Of a stretch of DNA of 64,000 nt, positions 27,874-36,647 are shown piece by piece. Both the position numbers and the translations under genes were made by a program. Origin of the DNA: Desulfolutivibrio sulfoxidireducens (lineage in GTDB: Bacteria; Desulfobacterota; Desulfovibrionia; Desulfovibrionales; Desulfovibrionaceae); the NCBI RefSeq assembly GCF_013376475.1, contig NZ_CP045508.1, positions 4,004,001-4,068,000 on the forward strand, read 5' to 3'. The notes beneath the pieces are model-generated. The model did no database searches. It was not told where the DNA came from and was given only the letters and a program-made list of their open reading frames with translations. Within the stretch, counting starts at the first letter, position 1; every line of letters begins with the position of its first letter.

Positions 27874-27902
27874 ACTAATCCAGAACCCCCCGGCCCTGTC
27901 AA
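27874..27902 (-). promoter_or_regulatory. Candidate promoter of the GT2 gene
   Basis: A perfect TTGACA (minus strand, 27897-27902) with ATTAGT 17 bases on, matching the -10 box at three of six positions. The start codon follows about 100 bases downstream. Confidence 0.3.
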
Positions 27903-28022
27903 CCCCCCCCGCCGCGCCCGGCGGACAGGGACGGCCCCGGGCCGATTTTTCCCCATTGGTTGTCTTCGCCCCAAAATCGTATTATGCGGCCCTCGCCGGC
28001 GTACCCAACGCCTGGAACCCCT

Positions 28023-29654
28023 ATGCCCGACACCCACGCCGCCATGCCGCCCTCCGGAACCCGGACCGCCCTTTGGGGACTTTTGCGTCCCATGCCCCTG
28101 GCCATCCTGGCGGCGGCCGCCTTCCTCATCTTTTTCAACCTGGGAGCCCGTCCCCTGTGGCAGGACGAGGCCGAAACCTCCCGCCTGGCCCAGACCGTGC
28201 TCACCGACGGCATCCCCCGGGCCTTTGACGGCACAAACCTCATCTCCCAGGAAGAGGCCCGCGAATACAACCCGGCCGACGGCCATGTCTGGCGCTGGTC
28301 GCCGTGGATGCAGATCTACATGTCGGCCCTGGGGCTGGCCCTTGGCGGCGAGAACGCGGCCGCCGACCGATTCTTTTTCGCCCTGGCCGGGCTGGCCGCC
28401 GTGGCCATGACCTATCTTCTCATCCTGCGCCTTTTTCAGAATCCGGCCTGGGCCGCGTTGTCGGCCTCGCTTTTGACCGCGGCCGTGCCTTTTCTCCTTT
28501 TTTGCCGCCAGGGCCGCTATTACAGCATGGGGACCCTTTTGACCCTGACGGCGCTGTATGCCTTTTTCTGCGACTGGCAAAAAAAGACCGGCCCCCTGGT
28601 GGTCGCGGCCCTGTCCCTGGGGCTTTTGTTCCACGCCAACTACCTGCTCTTTCTGAGCTTCGTGCCAAGCGCCCTGGCCTGCGCCGTGCTTTTGTACCAC
28701 GAGCTTTTGGACATAAAGCGCCTGATCCTCCTGGCCGCCCTGACCCTGGCCATGGTCGTCCCCGGGATCTTTCTCTACCGCATGGGCTCCCAAAGCGGCA
28801 TGTTCGACATCCTGCTGGTACCCGAAAACCTCATGCTCTATTTCGCGGACCTGATCATGTTCATGGTCCCCCTGCCGGTCCTGGCGGTTTTGGCCTGGCG
28901 CTGGCGGCGCTTTTTCACGCTTCTCGAACGGCCCCGGGACCCGGCCGAACGTTTCGTCCTGTTTTGCGCCCTGCTCACGGTCCTGAGCCTCATCCTCCTG
29001 GCCCTGGTGCCCCAACGCTTCCACCGCTACATCGTGCACCTCTATCCCCTGTGCGCCATCCTCCTGGCCTGGGCCGGGATGCGCCTGTGGCGCTGGTCCA
29101 AACCCTCGGGCGTCCTTTTTTTGCTCCTGGTCGGCCTGACCAACTGGCTGCACCTCTACCCCCTGGAGCGCACCAAGCTCATCAACCGGCCCTGGGAAAA
29201 CGACTTCCGCATGCTCACCTCCTTAAACATCCCGATGAAGCTCTACCTCACCGAGCTTTTTTCCGGATATCCCGACGTCAACGCCAACATCCTCGAATTC
29301 TTCAAACAAAACGCCACACCCGGCCAGACCGTGCTGGCCGAATACGGCGACCTGCCCCTGCAGTTTTATACCGGCCTGCGGGTCCTGGGGGGCCTTCAGG
29401 GGCCGCCCGCGCCGGACGAGAAGCCCGACTGGGTGCTGGTGCGCCGCGCCGTGCGGGTCAACCGGGACAGGCTCCTGTTCCCGGCCCGGGCCTTCGTGCA
29501 CGGCCTGGACCTGGAACGCGACTACGACCGCCTGGAACTGCCCTGGCCGGACGAGACCTTCGGCAACCGGGCCGATCCCTATTACCATTTTTTCATTCCC
29601 CTGGAGCCGCCCCAGTCGCCCCTGACCGTCTACCGCAAAAAGGCCGGAGACTAG
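28023..29654 (+). CDS. ArnT/PMT-like membrane glycosyltransferase
   Basis: A 543-residue multi-pass protein. The first periplasmic loop has ARPLWQDEAETSRLAQ near residues 42-57, the acidic-pair motif of GT39/GT83 C-type glycosyltransferases that use polyprenyl-phosphate sugars. About ten hydrophobic helices run to residue 395, followed by a soluble periplasmic C-terminal domain of some 140 residues. The acceptor is unknown; lipid, glycan or protein are possible. The start at 28023 has GGAA upstream; ATGs at 27984 and 28044 are alternatives. Two small membrane-anchored proteins follow closely and likely belong with it. Confidence 0.8.
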   Translation: MPDTHAAMPPSGTRTALWGLLRPMPLAILAAAAFLIFFNLGARPLWQDEAETSRLAQTVLTDGIPRAFDGTNLISQEEAREYNPADGHVWRWSPWMQIYMSALGLALGGENAAADRFFFALAGLAAVAMTYLLILRLFQNPAWAALSASLLTAAVPFLLFCRQGRYYSMGTLLTLTALYAFFCDWQKKTGPLVVAALSLGLLFHANYLLFLSFVPSALACAVLLYHELLDIKRLILLAALTLAMVVPGIFLYRMGSQSGMFDILLVPENLMLYFADLIMFMVPLPVLAVLAWRWRRFFTLLERPRDPAERFVLFCALLTVLSLILLALVPQRFHRYIVHLYPLCAILLAWAGMRLWRWSKPSGVLFLLLVGLTNWLHLYPLERTKLINRPWENDFRMLTSLNIPMKLYLTELFSGYPDVNANILEFFKQNATPGQTVLAEYGDLPLQFYTGLRVLGGLQGPPAPDEKPDWVLVRRAVRVNRDRLLFPARAFVHGLDLERDYDRLELPWPDETFGNRADPYYHFFIPLEPPQSPLTVYRKKAGD

Positions 29655-29658
29655 CGCC

Positions 29659-30108
29659 ATGGCCGCCTTTCCCTTCGAACGCGCCCTGAAGGTCCTGGTC
29701 CTCGCGGCCCTGGTCCTGACCGTGTACAAGGGGCTTGGCCGCACCCCGGAATTCGCCAGCCACGTCGATTCCCGGCGTTTTTACGACGGCTTGGTCAACG
29801 ACGCCGAAAACTCGCTGATCATGAAGGAGCGCCACCTCGATTTCGGCGACGCCACGGCCAAGGCCGTCCGCGTCCGCCTGGAGGAACTGGCGAGCATGGG
29901 CCGCACCCCTGACCCGGACCTGGTCAACGAGGCGTCCCTGCGCCGGGCCGTGGCCAGACGCATGGCCATCCGGGAGCGCGACGCCGACTACGTGGTCCTG
30001 GCCCGGGAAAAGCTCGACCGGATGCGGGCCTTGGAGCGCGAGGGCTGGCGCATGCCCCTTGGACTGGCGTCCGCGGCGAACACGACGCCCGGGGAGGCCG
30101 CGCCGTGA
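29659..30108 (+). CDS. Membrane-anchored hypothetical protein
   Basis: A 149-residue protein with one N-terminal hydrophobic segment (about 10-25) and a charged helical domain rich in Arg, Glu and Asp, probably outside the cytoplasm. No family was recognised. It begins four bases after the ArnT-like gene and overlaps the next gene by GTGA, so these three are translationally coupled and probably function together. Confidence 0.72.
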   Translation: MAAFPFERALKVLVLAALVLTVYKGLGRTPEFASHVDSRRFYDGLVNDAENSLIMKERHLDFGDATAKAVRVRLEELASMGRTPDPDLVNEASLRRAVARRMAIRERDADYVVLAREKLDRMRALEREGWRMPLGLASAANTTPGEAAP

Positions 30109-30605
30109 CCGGACGCGCGCTTGTGGCCCGGACCGCCATCGGGCTGGCCTGCCTGGCGGGTGTGGTGGCCGGTCTTCTGCTCTGGTTCGGGGCCTGGTAT
30201 TTCCCGGCCTGGCGGCTTGAGGGCTTCTCCAAAAACCAGTACCTCCAGGCCGCCGAACTGGCCGCCCGGGGACTGGCCCATGCCGAGGGGCTGACCTTTA
30301 TGGACTTCGACTTCCTCAAATACCGCGAGGTCACCCGGGGGTCCGAGGCCTACGTCTGGGGGGCGGCCAGATGCCGGGCACCGGATGGGGGCACGGAACT
30401 GGCCTGGATCTATCTCGAATGGAGCGCCAAGCGAAAGCAGTGGCTGCGCAACTACAGCCTGCTTCTGGCCACGCCCGACGACGAGATTTTCTACACCCGC
30501 ACCCATCCCGGACAGGCCCGTCGGGCCAGGCTGGCCATCGACAAACTTCTGCACCAACTGGCCCGCAACGTCCGCGAGGTACGCGACCCGCCCCCGGGGG
30601 GATAG
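30105..30605 (+). CDS. Membrane-anchored hypothetical protein (EpsI-like?)
   Basis: A 166-residue protein with an N-terminal transmembrane segment (about 10-32) and a compact soluble domain with aromatic strands (EGLTFMDFDFLKYR, ELAWIYLEWSAKRKQWL, and YSLLLATPDDEIFYTRT). The layout recalls EpsI/exosortase-accessory periplasmic domains, but I cannot assign it. It starts at GTG inside the stop of the preceding gene. It is the last member of the ArnT-like unit. Confidence 0.7.
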   Translation: MTGRALVARTAIGLACLAGVVAGLLLWFGAWYFPAWRLEGFSKNQYLQAAELAARGLAHAEGLTFMDFDFLKYREVTRGSEAYVWGAARCRAPDGGTELAWIYLEWSAKRKQWLRNYSLLLATPDDEIFYTRTHPGQARRARLAIDKLLHQLARNVREVRDPPPGG

Positions 30606-30624
30606 CCCCCGAAGGCCCGCGCCG

Positions 30625-30651
30625 CGCCGGGGTTGCAATGCCGGCGTCTTT
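30625..30651 (+). terminator. Possible terminator after the ArnT-like unit
   Basis: Arms CGCCGG and CCGGCG with a ten-base loop, followed by TCTTT. The stem is only six pairs and the T tract is weak. Confidence 0.3.
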
Positions 30652-30813
30652 GCCGTAATGACATCGCTTTCTTCATGATCGCGTGCGTCGTATCGCGGCG
30701 CGGTGAGCCTTTCAAACAACCGCCCCAGGCGCGGAGATCCGTTCCCTCCCGCGAAAGCCCGGACGGGCGCGGCGGATCACCCAAACCATATCGCCGGGGT
30801 TTACCGGAACGCC

Positions 30814-32112
30814 ATGAGACTAAGCAAACGTTGCGAGCATTTCAACGCGGTGCATGCCCAGATCGCAAGCCAAGGCATCAACCCCTATTTCCGGCCCATC
30901 GCCAAGACCTGGGGCTCGGAGGTGGAAGTGGCCGGCAAGCGTCTGGTGATGATCGGATCGAATGACTACCTGGGCCTGAGCCACGACGCCCGGGTCATGG
31001 ACGCCTCGGCCAAGGCCGTCTACGCCTGGGGCACCGGTCCCGGCGGCTCCCGCTTTTTAAGCGGCAACATGGTCCTGCACCAGCTTCTGGAGGAACGCCT
31101 GGCCGCGTTTGTGGGCAAGAAGGGGTCCGTGGTGCACGTGACCGGTTTCAGCACCAATCTGGGCGCCCTGGGCTGCCTCATCACCCCGGCGGACACGGTC
31201 CTGTGCGACCGGGAAGGCCACGCCAGCATCTTCGAGGGCATAAAGTCCACCCGGGCCCGGATATCCACCTTCGCCCACAACGACGCCGAAAACGCGGCAA
31301 AAAAGATCGCCGAGGCCAGGCAGGCCCGCCCGGACGGAGACATCTTCCTGATCACCGAGGGCGTGTTCAGCATGTCCGGCGACGTGGCCGTATTCGGCGA
31401 ACTGGCCCAGCTCAAGGATCAGTTCCCGGAAATCATCATCTACCTCGACGACGCCCACGGCCTGGGCGTCCTGGGCCCAGGGGGACGGGGCACGGCCCTG
31501 CATTTCGACGCGGCGCCCCGCACGGACCTGATCATGGGCACCTTCAGCAAGGCCATGGCCTCCATCGGTGGCTTTATCGCCTCCGACGACGAGGAGGTTC
31601 TGCGCTACCTGCGTTACCAGTCCCGCACCCAGATCTTCTCGGCGGCCCTGCCCGCGGCCAACACCACGGCCGTTCTGACCTGCCTGGACATCCTTGAAAA
31701 GGAACCCGAACGGGTCGCGCGCCTGCACGCCGTCACCCGGCGCATGCGCGAGGGCTACAAGGAGATCGGCCTGCGTTGCGGCCAGTCGGCCTCGCCGATC
31801 ATCCCCATCATCATCGGCTCCGACGAAAAGGCCTTCCTGTTCTCCCAGGCCCTGTTCGAGGAAGGGATCTTCGCCCTGCCGGCCATTTATCCGGCCGTTC
31901 CCAGGGGACAGGCCCTGATCCGCACGGCCTACATGAGCACCCATGAAGACCGCCAGATGGACTTCGTGCTCGAGGTCCTGGACCGCCTGGCCAGGAAATT
32001 CCGCATCCGCGCCCAGGACGTGGAGGAAGACGAATTACGCGGAGCCGCGCACGACCTGTCCGCCGAGGCCGCCGCCGACGGCTCGTCCCGGGCCAGGCTC
32101 TCCTACCTGTGA
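30814..32112 (+). CDS. Serine palmitoyltransferase-like PLP enzyme (alpha-oxoamine synthase)
   Basis: A 432-residue PLP enzyme of the SPT/KBL/BioF/ALAS family. Visible are SNDYLGLSHD (49-58), GTGPGGSRFLSGN (73-85), DREGHASIFEGI (132-143), LDDAHGLGVLG (211-221), and the Schiff-base lysine K246 in TFSKAMASIGG. These enzymes condense an amino acid with an acyl thioester. BioF-type or KBL-type activity cannot be excluded from motifs alone, but a bacterial ceramide-synthase-like gene in the same run favours serine palmitoyltransferase, which makes 3-keto-sphinganine. The start at 30814 has GGAA upstream. It opens a seven-gene plus-strand run. Confidence 0.82.
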   Translation: MRLSKRCEHFNAVHAQIASQGINPYFRPIAKTWGSEVEVAGKRLVMIGSNDYLGLSHDARVMDASAKAVYAWGTGPGGSRFLSGNMVLHQLLEERLAAFVGKKGSVVHVTGFSTNLGALGCLITPADTVLCDREGHASIFEGIKSTRARISTFAHNDAENAAKKIAEARQARPDGDIFLITEGVFSMSGDVAVFGELAQLKDQFPEIIIYLDDAHGLGVLGPGGRGTALHFDAAPRTDLIMGTFSKAMASIGGFIASDDEEVLRYLRYQSRTQIFSAALPAANTTAVLTCLDILEKEPERVARLHAVTRRMREGYKEIGLRCGQSASPIIPIIIGSDEKAFLFSQALFEEGIFALPAIYPAVPRGQALIRTAYMSTHEDRQMDFVLEVLDRLARKFRIRAQDVEEDELRGAAHDLSAEAAADGSSRARLSYL

Positions 32113-32175
32113 TGCCCGGCCTTGACATGCCGGGGCCGCCGCCGCGCGGGGAGGTCCCGGCCTTTTGGGCTGCCC

Positions 32176-33423
32176 ATGGCGAATAGCAAATCGCGTCTGG
32201 CCGACTATCTGGCCCATCGCTCCAAACGCGGCACAGCCCTTTTGCGCCTGCGCGACATCATGCGGGTCAGCATCCGCGAGGTCCTGCGCAAGCGCCGCCG
32301 CTACATCGGGGTCATCGCGGCCATCGCCCTGGGCACCGCCGGGTTCATCACCATCGTGACCATGGGCCGCGACCTCAAGATCAATTTCAACAACGACCTG
32401 GACATGCTTGGCGGGGCCACCATCATCAACCCCTATTTCGAGCAGCAGGGCATGGAGCGCCTGGAGTGGTTCCGGGACCGCACGCTCATTTCCCTGGCCC
32501 GCATCCCGGGGGTGGTGGACGTCACCGGCGCGGTGCTCAAGCCCCGGGCCATCACCACCTTCCAGGACCGCATCTACGGATTCAACCTGGTGGGGGTGGA
32601 CGCCGCCTATTGGCGGGTCTTCTCCTTTTCCGCGGCCGAGGGCCGGCTTTTCGACGAACGCGACGTGGCCGAGGGGGCTCGCGTCTGCGTGGTGGGCACG
32701 GACCTGGCCCGGACCATTTTCGGCGGGCACGCGCAGGCCATCGGCCAGATCCTGTCCATCGACGACAACCTCTACCAGATCGTCGGGGTCCTGGGCGGGG
32801 TGCGGGCCGGAGACCGGGGCCAGTTCCTGTTTCTGCCCATCACCACGGCCAAGGCCCGGGTGGCGGACATCTCCCAGCCCTACAGCGCCTACGTGCGCTG
32901 CGCCACCTGGGACGACGTGGGTCCGGTGGCCGGGGCCGTGCCGAGCGTGGTGGCCGCCAACCAGTCGTCCAACGGACTGCGGGTCAATGTGGCCTGGGAG
33001 CCGCTCAAACAGGTGCAACGCATCTTCTGGTGGGTCTCGCTTTTCATCTACTCCTCCATCACCGCCACATTGATCCTGGGAGGGCTTGGCATCTGGAACA
33101 TCATGATGGCCGCCGTGGTCAGCCGGACCCGGGAAATCGGCCTGAAGAAGGCCATGGGGGCGCTGGACAACGACATCTTTTTCCAGTTCCTTTTCGAATC
33201 CCTTTGCGTTACGCTCTCCGCGTCCATCCTGGGAATCGCCCTGGGGCGGGTGGGCGTGGAATACATGAGCCACATGCTGGGGGCGCGTCCTCCCGAAGGG
33301 CTTTTCGCGGTGTGCCTCATCTCCGGGTTGGTCTTCGCCGTGGTCATCGGCGTGGGCGCGGGGCTGTATCCTTCCATCCGGGCCAGCCGGATGGAGGTCG
33401 TGGAAGCCATGCGCTATGAATAA
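32176..33423 (+). CDS. MacB/FtsX-type ABC transporter permease
   Basis: A 415-residue permease. After a basic N-terminus there is a first membrane helix (IGVIAAIALGTAGFITIVT, about 42-60), a large periplasmic MacB_PCD domain to about 285, and three C-terminal helices of the FtsX domain with the conserved RTREIGLKKAMGA cytoplasmic loop near 316-328. This is the mechanotransmission type that drives export through an adaptor and TolC. It overlaps the ATPase gene by eight bases and lies just downstream of the SPT-like gene. Confidence 0.9.
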   Translation: MANSKSRLADYLAHRSKRGTALLRLRDIMRVSIREVLRKRRRYIGVIAAIALGTAGFITIVTMGRDLKINFNNDLDMLGGATIINPYFEQQGMERLEWFRDRTLISLARIPGVVDVTGAVLKPRAITTFQDRIYGFNLVGVDAAYWRVFSFSAAEGRLFDERDVAEGARVCVVGTDLARTIFGGHAQAIGQILSIDDNLYQIVGVLGGVRAGDRGQFLFLPITTAKARVADISQPYSAYVRCATWDDVGPVAGAVPSVVAANQSSNGLRVNVAWEPLKQVQRIFWWVSLFIYSSITATLILGGLGIWNIMMAAVVSRTREIGLKKAMGALDNDIFFQFLFESLCVTLSASILGIALGRVGVEYMSHMLGARPPEGLFAVCLISGLVFAVVIGVGAGLYPSIRASRMEVVEAMRYE

Positions 33424-34120
33424 CGGGACCAGATTCGGGGAGCAGGGAGATCTGGTCATTGAGATCACAGGTCTGACCAAGAATTATCAAAACGGCGAGG
33501 AAACGATCCGGGTTTTAAAAGAGGTCAACCTGCATGTGCGCCGCGGCGAGATGGTGGCGGTCATGGGTCCGTCCGGCTCGGGAAAGTCCACGTTTTTATT
33601 CGTGCTGGGCCTTTTTTTGCCGCCGACCACAGGGACCTATCTGGTGTCCGGCCGCGACGTGTTGTCCTTAAGCCGCACCGATCAGGCCATTTTTCGTCGC
33701 GAGATGATGGGCTTTGTTTTTCAAAGCTGCGATTTACTGGAGAACTCCACTGTGTACGAAAATCTGGAGCTGCCGTTGGTCTACGCCGGGGTCAAACGCA
33801 GGGAGCGCCCCGAGCGGATTCGCGACGCCCTCTCCAGGGTCAACCTCGAGCACCGCATCCACCAGCCGTCCAACCGGCTTTCGGGTGGCGAGCGGCAACG
33901 CGTGTCCATCGCCAGGGCTCTGGTCAACCAGCCCGAGTTCATCCTGGCCGACGAGCCGACAGGCCAGCTTGACCGTGAAAACAGCCTGCGCGTATTGGAT
34001 TATTTCAACAAGATCACGCAGGGATCGAACATGGCCATGGTGGTGGTCACCCACGACGCCATGACCGCCCAGCACTGCAACAGGACCTGCGTGCTCGCCG
34101 ATGGTGTTTTGAACGGTTAA
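33416..34120 (+). CDS. MacB/LolD-type ABC transporter ATPase
   Basis: A 234-residue nucleotide-binding subunit: Walker A GPSGSGKST near 50-58, Q-loop FVFQSCDLL near 102, signature LSGGERQR near 158, Walker B FILADEPTG near 178 and the switch histidine in VVVTHDAM near 212. The sequence is LolD/MacB-like. Its codon use is somewhat less G/C biased than that of the neighbours. It overlaps the permease gene and is followed by TolC-like and HlyD-like genes, completing a tripartite exporter. Confidence 0.95.
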   Translation: MNNGTRFGEQGDLVIEITGLTKNYQNGEETIRVLKEVNLHVRRGEMVAVMGPSGSGKSTFLFVLGLFLPPTTGTYLVSGRDVLSLSRTDQAIFRREMMGFVFQSCDLLENSTVYENLELPLVYAGVKRRERPERIRDALSRVNLEHRIHQPSNRLSGGERQRVSIARALVNQPEFILADEPTGQLDRENSLRVLDYFNKITQGSNMAMVVVTHDAMTAQHCNRTCVLADGVLNG

Positions 34121-34137
34121 ATCCAGGGGGAAAGGGG

Positions 34138-35682
34138 ATGGGAGGCATTGACGTTTCGCCGGACACGCACGGACCCAATCCGGCGTCCGGCCCGGCCGCC
34201 CGCCGGCCGCATGCAAACGGCGGCCGGGCGCGGGGCAAAAGCCGGTCCCGATCCTTCTCGGGACGGGCCATTGCCGCGCTGGTGTGCCTGTTCGTGCTTT
34301 GTGGCCCGTCCCTGTCCCTGGCCGCCGATCCCGGCGGACGCTACACCAAGGACAAGACCAAGCCCGCCGCCACAGGGCAGTCCGCACCGTCCGCCAAGTC
34401 CGCGTCGAACCCGGGCGCCGCGCCCCCGGGCATCTCCGAGGCCGCAACCCCGCTTCGCTCACCGGCGAATTTCGACGAATGCGTCCGGGTGGCCCTGGCC
34501 CAGTCCCCCCTGCTCATCAAAAGCTCCATCGACATCGAGACCAAACGCCTGGATCTTGGCGATTCCTATTCGGATTTCATCCCCACCGTCACCATCAACA
34601 CGACCTACTATTTCCACCGGCCATCCTCCTCCGACAACAAGGATCCCTTCACCGTGACCTTCTCCACCGGGAAGTGGAACCCGGTGCTGACCATCTTCGA
34701 GATCCAGGCCCGCAAGGACATGATCAACATCGCGGTCCTCAACCACATGCAGGTCATCGCCGAGGGGCTCAAGCGCCTGGGCATCGACTTCCTGCAACTG
34801 GGCATGCTGGAGGAACAAAACGCCCTTGTCCGGGAGAAGGCGGACATGGCCAAGCAGTTTCTGGAATACGCCCAGACCCGGTCCTCCCTGGGCCAGGGCA
34901 CAGACCTCGACGTGCGCATCGCCGAATCCAAGATCAGCCTGGTCAAGGCCGAATCGGACAAGGTCCGGAACACCAAACTCATGCTCCTGGACGATCTGAA
35001 ATTCATCCTGGGGGTGCCGTTTATCCAAAAGGTCGATCTCGACCTGGCCCGCGCCAGGGACCAGGTCGTGACCTCCTTCGATCCCTCGGCGGTCACCGGC
35101 GAGACCCTGCGCGAGAACTCCTACGAGCTCAAGGTCCAGGAATACAACAAGTCCCTGCAGAAAAAGAACATCACCGTCTCCTACGTCCGGTTCATCCCCA
35201 CCTTCAACTTCGGCTTCCAGACCGTGGACGCCTTAAGCGACACAGCCCAGCAGGACGGTCTGCCCTTCTATCCCTACGTGACCGTCAGCCTGCCCCTGGA
35301 CTGGTGGACCAAAAGCCGCGACGTCAGCCGCCAGTACAAGAAGCTCGGGCAGGTCGAATCCGAGGGCCGGGCCAAGGAATTCAAGCTGGTCAGCGACTTC
35401 CAGCGGGCCATGGCCAACCTAGCCACGGCCGAGGCCGACGTGCGCTACGCCGTGGCCAAACGGGACCTCTCGCAGCTCAAATTGCAGCAGACCCAGTATC
35501 GCTACGAGACCGGGCAGTCCGAGTTCGACGCCATCGTCACCGCCATGGACGAATTTTTGGGCTCGAAGCAGGACGTCCTGTTCAAAGAATTGTCCAAAAG
35601 CCTGGCCCTTCTTGAACTGCGCTTCATCTCGGGCCATCTCCAAGGATCGTACATCAACAGCTCCGTGCAGGAGAACCTGTAA
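34138..35682 (+). CDS. TolC-like outer-membrane efflux protein
   Basis: A 514-residue protein. A long basic N-terminal region precedes a signal-like helix (AIAALVCLFVLCGPSLSLAA, ending near residue 62), then a proline/alanine-rich linker, then two long helical repeats typical of TolC family channels (FDECVRVALAQSPLL near 115 and the TLRENSYELKVQEYNKSL repeat near 320). The unusually long pre-signal segment suggests an internal start may be used, but AAAGGGG just before ATG 34138 supports this one. The HlyD-like gene begins on the next base. Confidence 0.85.
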   Translation: MGGIDVSPDTHGPNPASGPAARRPHANGGRARGKSRSRSFSGRAIAALVCLFVLCGPSLSLAADPGGRYTKDKTKPAATGQSAPSAKSASNPGAAPPGISEAATPLRSPANFDECVRVALAQSPLLIKSSIDIETKRLDLGDSYSDFIPTVTINTTYYFHRPSSSDNKDPFTVTFSTGKWNPVLTIFEIQARKDMINIAVLNHMQVIAEGLKRLGIDFLQLGMLEEQNALVREKADMAKQFLEYAQTRSSLGQGTDLDVRIAESKISLVKAESDKVRNTKLMLLDDLKFILGVPFIQKVDLDLARARDQVVTSFDPSAVTGETLRENSYELKVQEYNKSLQKKNITVSYVRFIPTFNFGFQTVDALSDTAQQDGLPFYPYVTVSLPLDWWTKSRDVSRQYKKLGQVESEGRAKEFKLVSDFQRAMANLATAEADVRYAVAKRDLSQLKLQQTQYRYETGQSEFDAIVTAMDEFLGSKQDVLFKELSKSLALLELRFISGHLQGSYINSSVQENL

Positions 35683-36627
35683 ATGCGCATGGCGCCAGCC
35701 GTCGTTGCCCTGTTCCTGCTTTTCGCCGCGTCCCAGGCCGCGGCCCAATCCCCACCGCCCCCCCCCGCCGCGCGGGACCAGGCGCCGACCGGGCTCTTGC
35801 GGCCGGCGGAGGTCCAGTTCACCGGCAAACTGTACACGCTGGTCAAGCTCAATGTTCCCCTGCCCTTCCCCGCGTTCATCAGGGACATCGCGATCCAGGT
35901 CGGCCAGCAGGTCAAGACAGGCCAGGAACTGGCCCGCTACGAACTGCGCCAGGAAGTGTACATGGAGGAAAAAAACAAGCTCAGCGGCACCACCATCAAG
36001 GAGCTTGAATACCGCCTGTCCCAGGTGGACGTGAACCTGGACAAGCTCAGCGCCAAAAACCGGGAACTTTCGGCCATGAGCAAGCACAACATGGCTTCCC
36101 AGCAGAGCATTTCCCAAAACGAAAAGGAGATCGAGGCCACCCGCAAGGAAAAGACCTCCATCCAGGAGCAGCTCGCCCTGGCCCGCGACGTGTATGCCGA
36201 CCGCCTGGTCCTGGCCAAGGAGCGCTTCGGCCGCGACGCCGGGCCCGGCAATGTGCCCAGGGAGGGCATCGTCCGGTCGCCCGTGGACGGCTACATCCTG
36301 TGGATCAATTCCGACGCGCGCACTGGCGTCTATTTTGAAAAACAGGCTGATATCTTCCAGGTCGGCACCCTCGATCCCATGCTCATCCGGGCCCAGGTCC
36401 ACGAGATCGAGGCCAACAAGCTCACCGAGGGGGACACGGCCTCTGTGGTCTTCGACGCCCTGCCCGGCCGGGCCTTCACGGCCACGGTCAGCCGCATTCC
36501 CTGGACCCCGCTCCCGGCCAACCTGCAACAGCCCTCCTACTACGAGATCGAACTCACCATCCCCAACCCCGACCACGCCCTGCGCGAGGGGCTCAAGGGA
36601 CAGGTCACGGTCGTTCCCCGCAAGTAG
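35683..36627 (+). CDS. HlyD/MacA-type periplasmic adaptor
   Basis: A 314-residue exported protein. The signal peptide is cleaved near AASQAAAQ (about residue 22). A first half-lipoyl motif (FIRDIAIQVGQQVKTGQELARYE, about 65-88) is followed by an alpha-hairpin coiled coil (about 95-185), the second half-lipoyl (GIVRSPVDGYILWINSDARTG), and a beta-barrel domain with DTASVVFDALPGRAFTATVS. This is the linker between an inner-membrane ABC transporter and TolC. Its ATG immediately follows the TolC-like stop codon. Confidence 0.88.
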   Translation: MRMAPAVVALFLLFAASQAAAQSPPPPPAARDQAPTGLLRPAEVQFTGKLYTLVKLNVPLPFPAFIRDIAIQVGQQVKTGQELARYELRQEVYMEEKNKLSGTTIKELEYRLSQVDVNLDKLSAKNRELSAMSKHNMASQQSISQNEKEIEATRKEKTSIQEQLALARDVYADRLVLAKERFGRDAGPGNVPREGIVRSPVDGYILWINSDARTGVYFEKQADIFQVGTLDPMLIRAQVHEIEANKLTEGDTASVVFDALPGRAFTATVSRIPWTPLPANLQQPSYYEIELTIPNPDHALREGLKGQVTVVPRK

Positions 36628-36647
36628 CAGCCCTCCACGGAGCCCGC

